Source: an uncultured Collinsella sp.
GTDB lineage: Bacteria > Actinomycetota > Coriobacteriia > Coriobacteriales > Coriobacteriaceae
Direction: 5' to 3'
DNA: 5,614 nucleotides
NCBI GenBank assembly: GCA_902494465.1
Contig: CABUTH010000125.1
Location: 1-5,614, forward strand
The stretch's first letter is position 1. The number at the start of each line of letters is the position of its first letter. Below, in pieces: positions 1 through 5,500 of this stretch. Both the position numbers and the translations under genes were made by a program. Below the pieces are notes generated by a model. That model made no database searches, was not told where the DNA came from, and saw only the letters and a list, made by a program, of their open reading frames with translations.

Positions 1-614
1 ACGATCTGAATCTCGGGGTTCTGCTCCTTAAGGAACTCACCCACGCCGGTCACGGTGCCGCCGGTGCCGACGCCGGCGACGAAGATGTCGACCTCGCCGT
101 CGGTGTCATCCCAGATCTCGGGGCCGGTCGTGGCCTTGTGGATGGCGGGGTTGGCGGGGTTCACAAACTGGCCGGCGATAATGCTGTTGGGGGTCTCCTT
201 CTGCAGCTCCTCTGCCTTGGCGATAGCGCCCTTCATGCCCTTGGAGCCGTCGGTGAGCACGAGCTGCGCACCGTATGCCTGCATCAGCTTGCGGCGCTCG
301 ACGGACATGGTCTCGGGCATGGTGATGATCACCTTGTAGCCGCGGGCGGCCGCCACCGAGGCGATGCCGACGCCGGTGTTGCCGCTCGTGGGCTCGATGA
401 TGGTGTAGTCGCCGCCGCGCACGAGCTTGCCTGCCTTCTCGGCCTCGTCAATCATGTTCTTGGCGACGCGGTCTTTAACTGACCCGGCGGGGTTGAAGTA
501 TTCGAGTTTGACGAGCACACGAGCCTTGAGGTCCTCGTCGGCCTCAAAATGAGTGAGCTCCAGGAGCGGGGTGTGGCCGATAAGCTGATCGATGGACGTG
601 TAAACCTTGCTCAT
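1..614 (-). CDS. cysK: Cysteine synthase A (O-acetylserine sulfhydrylase), 3' end outside window
   Basis: This enzyme makes L-cysteine and acetate from O-acetyl-L-serine and sulfide, using pyridoxal phosphate (PLP) in the cytoplasm. The 204 visible residues are the N-terminal two thirds of a family that is usually about 300-310 residues long; the rest lies beyond base 1. Family motifs appear in order: NPAGSVKDR at residues 41-49, where K47 is the predicted PLP Schiff-base lysine; the substrate loop PTSGNTG at 75-81; QFVNPANP from 149; and the phosphate-binding loop GVGTGGT at 181-187. The ATG at 614-612 is chosen because GGAGGT (complement of 620-625) lies five bases upstream and the protein starts with the usual YTSIDQLIGHTPLLEL block. 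It is divergent from an Rrf2 regulator, with a promoter at 722-750. A related beta-family enzyme such as cystathionine beta-synthase is possible, but the motifs and length so far favour CysK. Confidence 0.96.
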   Translation of the reverse strand, partial: MSKVYTSIDQLIGHTPLLELTHFEADEDLKARVLVKLEYFNPAGSVKDRVAKNMIDEAEKAGKLVRGGDYTIIEPTSGNTGVGIASVAAARGYKVIITMPETMSVERRKLMQAYGAQLVLTDGSKGMKGAIAKAEELQKETPNSIIAGQFVNPANPAIHKATTGPEIWDDTDGEVDIFVAGVGTGGTVTGVGEFLKEQNPEIQI

Positions 615-672
615 GGTGAACCTCCAAAGTGTTCAAGTTGCTGGTTGCCGTGTGGTTTCACGGTGCGTGTAG

Positions 673-712
673 CAGCTAAACCCATAAACCTAATAGGTTG
701 TTCGTTTAGCTG
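673..712. promoter_or_regulatory. Nested inverted repeats at the cysK transcription start (operator or leader hairpin)
   Basis: CAGCTAAAC (673-681) and GTTTAGCTG (704-712) form a perfect 9-bp inverted repeat. Inside it, almost on the same centre, is the perfect 13-bp palindrome AACCTAATAGGTT (687-699). The 40-bp block starts just downstream of the predicted cysK start site. It could be a double operator for the adjacent Rrf2 protein, whose family binds dyads as dimers. It could equally be a 5' leader hairpin: a 9-bp outer stem, a 4x5 internal loop and a 5-bp inner stem. I cannot tell these apart from sequence. Confidence 0.6.
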
Positions 713-721
713 TTGGGAAGC

Positions 722-750
722 ATACTAGACACTAAAGCCTAGTAATGCAA
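722..750 (-). promoter_or_regulatory. Predicted sigma-70-type promoter of cysK
   Basis: On the minus strand, TTGCAT (complement of 745-750) and TAGTAT (complement of 722-727) are separated by exactly 17 bases, close to the TTGACA/TATAAT consensus. Transcription would start near 715, giving a leader of about 100 nt before the cysK ATG. The -10 and spacer are overlaid by the inverted repeat TACTAG/CTAGTA (723-728 and 739-744), so a protein bound there would block this promoter. This is a prediction from sequence only. Confidence 0.65.
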
Positions 751-754
751 TAGG
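738..754. promoter_or_regulatory. Second CCTA...TAGG dyad in the cysK promoter
   Basis: CCTA (738-741) and TAGG (751-754) flank nine bases covering part of the cysK -35 and spacer. The half-sites match those of the AACCTAATAGGTT palindrome 50 bases away, and AATAGG occurs in both (692-697 and 749-754). The repeat of the motif suggests two sites for one regulator, most simply the divergent Rrf2 protein. The short half-sites make chance a real alternative. Confidence 0.35.
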
Positions 755-803
755 AAATAGAAGATTATTACGAGCTGATTAACCATCTTGACCGGAACGG
801 GTA

Positions 804-836
804 TTTTCAAAACCAATTTTTCGGCTAGAATTTCTA
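804..836 (+). promoter_or_regulatory. Possible promoter and overlapping palindrome of the Rrf2 gene
   Basis: TAGAAT (826-831) is a plausible -10, with a weak TTTTCA (804-809) 16 bases upstream as -35. The -10 lies inside the perfect 11-bp palindrome TAGAATTTCTA (826-836), which would suit autorepression by the gene product. Transcription would begin near 838, leaving a leader of about 30 nt. GAAAGG (851-856) is the likely ribosome binding site, 11 bases before the ATG at 868. Confidence 0.4.
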
Positions 837-867
837 CGGACTAAATGACCGAAAGGCAGCACTATAC

Positions 868-1296
868 ATGTTGGTTTCTACAAAGGGCAGATATGCCCTG
901 CGCGTTATGGTCGATCTGGCCGAGCACCAGGCGGCCGGTCGCATCCCGCTCAAAGAGATCGCGGCGCGACAGGGGATTTCCGAGAAATATCTCGAGAACA
1001 TCTTGGCTACGCTCGTGCGCGCCAACATGCTTTCGGGCATGCGCGGCAAGGGCGGCGGCTACGTGCTCACGCGCCCGCCCGAGCAGTACACGGTGGGCGA
1101 GATCCTGCGCCTGACCGAGGGCAGTCTGGCACCGGTTGCATGCCTGGATGGCGACTGCAAGGGCTGCTCACGCTCGGATGAGTGCCCCACGCTCGACGTG
1201 TGGAAGAACCTGGACAAGCTCATCAACGACTACCTCGACGGTGTGACACTCGATCAACTTGTCGCTCCCAACCATGGCTACGACTACGTCATCTAA
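868..1296 (+). CDS. Rrf2-family transcriptional regulator (CymR/IscR-like) with a cysteine cluster
   Basis: A 142-residue DNA-binding regulator of the Rrf2 family, which acts as a dimer on dyad operators. The N-terminus MLVSTKGRYALRVMVDLA is typical. A winged helix follows: the helix-turn-helix lies at about residues 26-54 (PLKEIAARQGISEKYLENIL) and the glycine-rich wing at 59-65 (RGKGGGY). A dimerisation helix runs from about 74, and the C-terminal helix with the usual ECPTLDVWKNLDKLINDYLDGVTLDQL block from about 105. Cysteines at 92, 97, 100 and 106 resemble the three-Cys iron-sulfur site of IscR (C92, C98, C104 in E. coli) but with different spacing, so iron-sulfur or redox sensing is possible and unproven. 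Its divergence from cysK points to a CymR-like repressor of cysteine genes. CymR itself lacks such a cluster, so IscR-like regulation is the alternative. No isc or suf genes are visible in the window. Confidence 0.93.
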   Translation: MLVSTKGRYALRVMVDLAEHQAAGRIPLKEIAARQGISEKYLENILATLVRANMLSGMRGKGGGYVLTRPPEQYTVGEILRLTEGSLAPVACLDGDCKGCSRSDECPTLDVWKNLDKLINDYLDGVTLDQLVAPNHGYDYVI

Positions 1297-1303
1297 CCCA
1301 CAC

Positions 1304-1334
1304 CTGCCATTTGGGGACGGGGTAGAAATGGTAG
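1304..1334. repeat. Hairpin-forming intergenic repeat with GGGGACGG loop (REP-like)
   Basis: CTGCCATTT (1304-1312) pairs with AAATGGTAG (1326-1334), eight of nine bases as Watson-Crick pairs and one G-T. The 13-base loop carries GGGGACGGGG. The string TTGGGGACGG (1311-1320) recurs exactly at 2487-2496, also between genes. This is characteristic of small dispersed repetitive extragenic palindromes. The genome-wide copy number cannot be judged from this window. Confidence 0.5.
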
Positions 1335-1366
1335 ATTCTCTCGCCCTTTGAGACTTGACAAATAAG

Positions 1367-1403
1367 AAGGCCGCCCATTTTTGCGATGGGCGGCCTTCGT
1401 TTT
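1367..1403. terminator. Strong intrinsic terminator between convergent genes
   Basis: A perfect 12-bp GC-rich stem, AAGGCCGCCCAT (1367-1378) with ATGGGCGGCCTT (1386-1397), has a 7-base loop and is followed by CGTTTT on the plus strand. It would end transcripts of the Rrf2 gene. Read from the other side it is followed by CTTATTTG, a poorer but usable U-rich tract, so it probably also ends the convergent gene at 1439-1804. Confidence 0.88.
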
Positions 1404-1420
1404 GGGCTGTTGAGACGGGC

Positions 1421-1440
1421 ACGGCCGGAATGGCCGTTTT
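1421..1440 (+). terminator. Possible secondary terminator hairpin
   Basis: ACGGCC (1421-1426) and GGCCGT (1432-1437) form a 6-bp stem with a 5-base loop, followed by TTTT (1437-1440) on the plus strand. It sits just past the main terminator and touches the stop codon of the minus-strand membrane-protein gene. It could act as a backup stop for plus-strand read-through. The stem is short, so chance is possible. Confidence 0.3.
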
Positions 1441-1804
1441 AGTCCTCGGCGATGCTGTCGAGGATGCTGCGCGTGATGGATACCAGGATACTGCCCATAA
1501 AGGCCGATCCAAAGCTGGCGATGGAGATGCCCGCGCCCAGCAGATTGACCGACAGGTAGCTGGCCAGCTCGAGCATAAAGCTGTTGACTACGAGCTGAAA
1601 AACACCAAGCGTAATAATAGTGAGCGGCAGTGAGATGACGGTCAGGAACGGTTTGACGAACGAATCGACAATGTTCAGGAACAGTCCCACAAAGGCAAAG
1701 CAGACCCAGGTCTCGGCAAAGCCGAAGGGTTGGATACCGGGGACGAGGAACGTGGCGATCGCGATGGCGATCGAGGTGAAGAGCCAGTTAAGCATAAAGC
1801 GCAT
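1439..1804 (-). CDS. Small four-helix membrane protein, YvlD / phage holin superfamily IV (PF04020)
   Basis: A 121-residue, very hydrophobic protein. Predicted membrane segments lie at about residues 4-23, 31-48, 54-77 and 90-112, with short polar links. The central block LFLNIVDSFVKPFL (41-54), then SLPLTIITLGVFQLVVNSFML (58-78), is the signature of the family often named 'phage holin family protein', 'Mycobacterial 4 TMS phage holin' or YvlD. Its cellular role is not established. In Bacillus, YvlD belongs to a cell-envelope-stress operon, and most members are chromosomal genes rather than lysis proteins. No phage gene lies nearby here. The ATG at 1804 is supported by AAAGGA nine bases upstream on the coding strand. 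The gene converges on the Rrf2 gene across a shared terminator. No convincing promoter is visible upstream. The holin label should not be read as lytic function. Confidence 0.88.
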   Translation of the reverse strand: MRFMLNWLFTSIAIAIATFLVPGIQPFGFAETWVCFAFVGLFLNIVDSFVKPFLTVISLPLTIITLGVFQLVVNSFMLELASYLSVNLLGAGISIASFGSAFMGSILVSITRSILDSIAED

Positions 1805-1990
1805 GGCGTGAATCCTTTCTTGCGCCGGGATTGCTGGCGTCGCGTGAAGCGGCTTACGGCGGCGACCTGGATGGTTGCGCGGGCGCGCCGCGGTGTTTGG
1901 GCGCCCATTGTCTCAAATATTCGTGGAGCTTACGTGCGCATATGGTTTCTAAACGGCGTTCGTCCTGAAAAACGCGCCGCTGGCAGAGAG
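1805..1990. other. Gene-free stretch upstream of the YvlD-like gene
   Basis: Apart from the ribosome binding site of the minus-strand gene (near 1812-1820), I see no supported gene, RNA or strong hairpin here. The open frames that cross it are short and have no recognisable protein character. The sequence is GC-rich on the left and more mixed after about 1910. A minus-strand promoter for the membrane-protein gene should lie here, but none is close enough to consensus to call. Confidence 0.4.
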
Positions 1991-1992
1991 TC

Positions 1993-2023
1993 TTGTCGCT
2001 TTAGTTTGGTGGTGTGCTACACT
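1993..2023 (+). promoter_or_regulatory. Probable extended -10 promoter of the yerC-like gene
   Basis: TGCTACACT (2015-2023) is an extended -10 (TGn followed by TACACT). A poor -35, TTGTCG (1993-1998), lies 19 bases upstream. An extended -10 can make up for a weak -35. Transcription would start near 2030, giving a leader of about 100 nt that contains the hairpin at 2029-2052 and the small ORF at 2075-2125. Confidence 0.45.
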
Positions 2024-2028
2024 GCTAC

Positions 2029-2052
2029 GGGCAAAAGCCACAGGCGTTGCCC
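2029..2052 (+). other. Leader hairpin upstream of the yerC-like gene
   Basis: GGGCAA (2029-2034) and TTGCCC (2047-2052) form a perfect 6-bp stem with a 12-base loop, at what would be the very 5' end of the transcript. No T-run follows, so it is not a standard terminator. It may stabilise the mRNA, or be a DNA-level operator overlapping the start site. Chance is not excluded. Confidence 0.35.
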
Positions 2053-2074
2053 TATTGCATAGAACGGGTGAACG

Positions 2075-2125
2075 ATGCCCGATGTCAGTATCAACTTCGA
2101 TGCCTTTTGGCGGGTTTGGCGGTGA
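2075..2125 (+). CDS. Possible 16-codon leader ORF, in frame with the yerC-like gene
   Basis: ATG at 2075 opens a 16-residue peptide, MPDVSINFDAFWRVWR, which ends at TGA (2123-2125). That is one codon before the ATG of the next gene (2129) and in the same frame. GGTGA lies three bases before this ATG, the same spacing and sequence as before the next gene's ATG. Two of the last five codons are Trp (TGG), notable because the gene it precedes encodes a TrpR-related protein. No attenuator-like terminator lies between the two. It may be a leader peptide coupling translation into the next gene, or chance; a frame this short is not significant alone. Confidence 0.3.
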   Translation: MPDVSINFDAFWRVWR

Positions 2126-2128
2126 TCG

Positions 2129-2428
2129 ATGAATATCGAGAACATGTTTGACAAGCCTGATGTCAAGCAGCTGGTCCACGCATTTAGTCTTTTGGATGAC
2201 GAGAAGGATATCCAAGCGTTTTTGACCGATATCTGCACGCCGCGCGAGATCTGCGATCTTTCGCAACGTCTGCAGGTTGCGCGCTATCTGGATGAGGGCG
2301 AGCCTTATGTTGAGGTTCAGGCCCGCACCGGCGCTTCGTCCACTACGGTGAGCCGCGTTTCAAAGGCGCTGAACGGCGAGTACGGCGGCTATCGCAAGAT
2401 CCTCATCAAGCTGGAGGATGGCGAGTAG
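2129..2428 (+). CDS. TrpR-related protein, YerC/YecD family
   Basis: A 99-residue, single-domain DNA-binding protein. Residues 10-35 form an N-terminal helical part (VKQLVHAFSLLDDEKDIQAFL). TPREICDLSQRLQVARYL follows at 37-54, the TrpR-like fold that includes the conserved Q-R-L--A motif. A helix-turn-helix lies at about 58-80 (EPYVEVQARTGASSTTVSRV). Length and motifs match the YerC/YecD family (about 100 residues), whose members resemble the tryptophan repressor but whose ligand and targets are mostly unknown. Regulation of tryptophan genes must not be assumed. The ATG at 2129 has only a weak site, GGTGA, three bases upstream, so translation may be low or coupled to the leader ORF ending at 2125. 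The gene is alone, ends in a terminator at 2455-2480, and is followed on the same strand by the nuclease gene. Confidence 0.92.
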   Translation: MNIENMFDKPDVKQLVHAFSLLDDEKDIQAFLTDICTPREICDLSQRLQVARYLDEGEPYVEVQARTGASSTTVSRVSKALNGEYGGYRKILIKLEDGE

Positions 2429-2454
2429 GCCAGCGACAACAATGAATTACGAAG

Positions 2455-2480
2455 AACCGTCCCTCCGGGGGCGGTTTTTT
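2455..2480 (+). terminator. Intrinsic terminator after the yerC-like gene
   Basis: AACCGTCCC (2455-2463) pairs with GGGGCGGTT (2468-2476), nine pairs including one T-G wobble, around a 4-base loop. A run of six T (2475-2480) follows. It starts 26 bases after the TAG and separates this unit from the nuclease gene. The stem itself contains the CCGTCCC repeat core. Confidence 0.9.
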
Positions 2481-2496
2481 GATCCCTTGGGGACGG
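2457..2496. repeat. Inverted CCGTCCC / GGGACGG pair (REP-like)
   Basis: CCGTCCC (2457-2463) and GGGACGG (2490-2496) are perfect 7-bp inverted copies flanking the terminator loop and T-run. TTGGGGACGG (2487-2496) is identical to 1311-1320. The paired inverted arrangement is like a bacterial interspersed mosaic element. It offers an alternative long-range stem that would compete with the terminator hairpin. Confidence 0.5.
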
Positions 2497-2499
2497 AGG

Positions 2500-2535
2500 A
2501 AATCTGTTGGCGTGGGGCAAATCTGTCCGCGTGGG
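2500..2535. repeat. Tandem imperfect direct repeat upstream of the nuclease gene
   Basis: AAATCTGTTGGCGTGGG (2500-2516) and AAATCTGTCCGCGTGGG (2519-2535) match at 15 of 17 positions with a period of 19. They lie 50-85 bases before the start of the nuclease gene. They could be two sites for a regulator of that gene, or part of the adjoining dispersed repeat. No clear promoter was found between here and 2584. Confidence 0.55.
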
Positions 2536-2584
2536 CGGGTAGGATGGATGCATTGATTATTGCGAACAGTTTGAGCGGAGGACC

Positions 2585-5500
2585 ATGCCTGTTCGAATCT
2601 ATACCACCAATGCCGACACGGATTTGAGCGATGCCGAGTCGGCGCTGCTTGCCGACCTTATTGCCCGCCACGGGCGTGCCGTGCTGCTGGCGCCAACGTT
2701 TGCCGAGCTCGACCTGTGCCGTCATGATGCGGCGGAAGCCGGCGTTTCGCTGGGTATTGACTACAAGACGCCTACATCGTGGCTTCGCTCGCTTTGGGAG
2801 CTTTTGGGCGACGGGCGCGGTTTCGTCGACAACCTGCAGCGCCAGATGCTGTTCTCGGACATGGTCACGCGTCTCGACGATGCCGACCTTCAGCCGCTTT
2901 CGCGCAGCCAGGGCACAGTGCGCATGCTCGCGCGTATGGCCCGCGATGTGCTGCCGGGCGTAGCGGGAACGGGTGCCGAGCGCCGCCGCGGCGACGTTTG
3001 CCGGCCCGATCCCAAGAGCGACGCCGAGGCTCGCGTGTTCGAGCTGTTGAGTGCCTATGCGAGCGGCTTGGACCGTCGAGACATGGTCGAGCCCTGCGAG
3101 GCGGCTGACCTTATGGGCGAGGTGCTGGCCGACAACCTTCCGGCGTGCGCCCGCGCCGTATGCGTGCGCGGTATCACGTCGTTTACGCACGACTTGCTCG
3201 AGCTGCTGTCGGCCGTGGCGAATAACGGGGGAGAGGTCGTTGTGCTGCTTGCCCGCGAGCAGGCGGCAATGCGCGAGGAGCTTGCCGCGGCATTTGATGC
3301 CCGCGGTGTGCTGTTTGAGGCCGCGCCGCTGGGGGAGGATGCCACCGCGCCCCAGACTGCCTCCAAGTCCGCCGCTCAGCCAACCTTTGTAGAGGTTGCC
3401 GGCCCTCACGCCCGCGCCCACGCTTATGTTGATGCAATCGATGAGCTGGTAAAAACGTGTGAGGACGCCGCGGTCGACGGCGGTGTCGCGGCGTCCGCGG
3501 ACCCCGTGCGCGTGCTCGTGGTGTCTGCCCGGGCGCCCCAGCTGTTTGGTGAACTCTCTGCCCGTTTGGCGGCGCGTCACATTGCGGCCGAGACAACCGA
3601 GTTCACGGCGTTTTCCCAATCCATCGCGGGCAGGCAGTTCACGGCGCTCGCCAATCTGATCGAGCGCATGAAGGCCGCCGACGAGGGCACCGCCTCTAAG
3701 ACCGAGTGGTGGCCCGCGCCGGAGCTTACCGACTGGATTTACAGTCCGCTTTCGGGTGCCGATGCCGCCAGCGCGCGCACCTTCGACAAGAACATGCGCC
3801 TGTCGCGCGGCAAGACCACCACGGCCGTCAAGAGCCTGCTGCAGAGCGTGCAGGGCCAGGTCAGGGGTGCGCGCAAGGCGGCGAGCGACGAGAACTGGTT
3901 TAAGAACGTGCCGTGCGTGGTCTCGGACGTGTTCCAGGCGCTGTGGCGCGACAAACCCGTGACGGCGCTCAAGGCCATGCTCGCCGTCGCCGAGACGTTG
4001 CCCGATCGCGCCCTTGGAGGCCTTGACGGTCAGGCTCGTCGTCAGGCGGAGACCGCCCTGCTGCGACATGCCATCGACATCCTTATGAACGATGCTCGTG
4101 CGCTCGACGTGTCGCAGGCCGCGACCGTGCCCGTGCTCGACGGCGTTCGTACCAAGGTGGACAAGCGCAGCACCGCATACGATTACGAGACCTACGAGGT
4201 CGACCGCGCGCCGCGCGCCCAGGCGCGCTTTGCGTCGCTTGCCGATGCGGCAGCCCTGCGCCCCGACAGCTACGACGCCGTGCTGTTTGCCGACGTCGAC
4301 CTGGACAGTTATCCGCTCTCACATGAGGAGGGCCCGCTAGCCACGCTGACGGCAGAGCTGGGGCGCAGCGGCGTGACGCTTGAGCCCGCGGCCCTGCTGC
4401 GCGTGCGCTTTGGCCGCGCGATGCGGGCGGCACGCGGCCCCGTTGTGCTCGCCCGCGTGACCCACGATCGCCAGGCGCGCGAGTGCTATCCGGCTGCCGT
4501 GTGGACCGAGCTGCGAGCGCACGCCGAGGCCGCTGGCGCCGCCAAGGTTGTGTGCGTGGGCGAGGGCGGTATCGTCGCCGACTTTGATCCAGCGGCCGGC
4601 GAGGGCATTGAGTGCAAGCGTGTTGCGTGCGAGGCTCCTCAGCATTTGAGTGAGGCGGCTGTGCCGTACCTGGTCCTGCGTCGTCGCGATGGCGAGGGCG
4701 AGGACGCGCCACTCGTGCCGCGCCTGACGTCCGCCTCGCAGATCGAGGCCTATTCCACCTGCCCGCTGTGCTGGTTCGTCTCGTATCGCGTCAAACCTCA
4801 GTCGATCGACGCCGGCTTTGGCAACATGGAGAAGGGTAACTTTGTCCATGACGTGCTGGAGCACTTGCATGCGCGTCTTCCGCGGGAGGGCATGGAGCGC
4901 GTGACGCCCATGAACCTGCCGCGCGCGAAGGAGCTGCTGCACGAGGTCTTTGCCGAGACTCTGGCCGAGCACGCCGGCAAGCGCGGTACCGAGGGCCCGC
5001 TGGTGCCGCTCTCTCCGGTGGAGGAGCGCCAGGTGGCCGAGATTTTGCCGCAGCTGGAGGGTGTGCTTGCCTACGAGTCCGAGGCACTTGCCCCCTTTGC
5101 CCCGCGCTACCTGGAGTTCGCCTTCAACGAGCTCAAGGTTGAGTATGCCGGTTGGCCGCTTGGCGGGCGCATCGACCGCGTGGACGTGGATGCCGAGAAC
5201 CGCGCCGTGGTGATCGACTACAAGCACCGCACGGGCGTTGAGGAGTTTAAGCTCGCCGACCCTACGGTGCGCGACGAGGAATCGGGCACGGCGCCCATCG
5301 ACGATTCGCGCTGGTTGCCGCCACATACCCAAACGCTCATCTACGCCCAGGCCATGCGCCGGGCGCTGGATTTGGACACCCGCGCGGCGCTCTACTTTTC
5401 GACCAAGGGCGGCAAGCCGGCGTTGCGCGGCGCCGCGAGCGCCGAGCTGCTCGAGGAGGAGCGCGGCGACGGTCGCATCCCGGGGCTTAAGAAAGGCTTT

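Noticed and set aside
138..482. 114-codon plus-strand frame at the left edge
   Set aside because: Antisense to well-conserved cysK motifs. The His/Ala/Gly-rich product looks like a mirrored reading frame, with no ribosome binding site.
615..715. A riboswitch or T-box in the cysK leader
   Set aside because: The leader is only about 100 nt, with one nested hairpin next to its 5' end. I see no T-box element, no SAM riboswitch core and no terminator/antiterminator pair before the ATG.
788..793. TTGACC as the -35 of the Rrf2 gene promoter
   Set aside because: A good -35-like hexamer, but no acceptable -10 lies 16-18 bases downstream (AAACCA, AACCAA or ACCAAT). TAGAAT at 826-831 is too far away.
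1168..1512. 114-codon minus-strand frame across the rrf2 3' end, the terminator and the membrane-protein gene
   Set aside because: It crosses two real genes and a strong terminator, and its product has no family resemblance.
1439..1804. Prophage remnant suggested by a 'phage holin' family label
   Set aside because: PF04020/YvlD-type proteins are widespread chromosomal membrane proteins. No endolysin, structural or integrase gene is nearby.
1949..2266. 105-codon minus-strand frame over the yerC-like promoter and 5' end
   Set aside because: It overlaps a clearly recognised plus-strand gene and shows no domain or ribosome binding site.
2447..4069. 540-codon open frame on the minus strand opposite the nuclease gene
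   Set aside because: It is antisense to the recognisable AddB-like frame. Its translation is low-complexity (rich in Arg, Gly, His and Leu) with no domain, and it also runs through the terminator and repeats. Long antisense frames are common in GC-rich genes.
4083..4712. 209-codon minus-strand frame
   Set aside because: Arg/Pro/Ala-rich translation typical of an out-of-frame reading of GC-rich coding DNA; antisense to the nuclease gene.
4337..5332. 331-codon open frame on the minus strand
   Set aside because: It lies opposite the conserved nuclease domain (motifs at residues 714-921 of the plus-strand protein) and has no recognisable family features. It is a shadow of codon bias.
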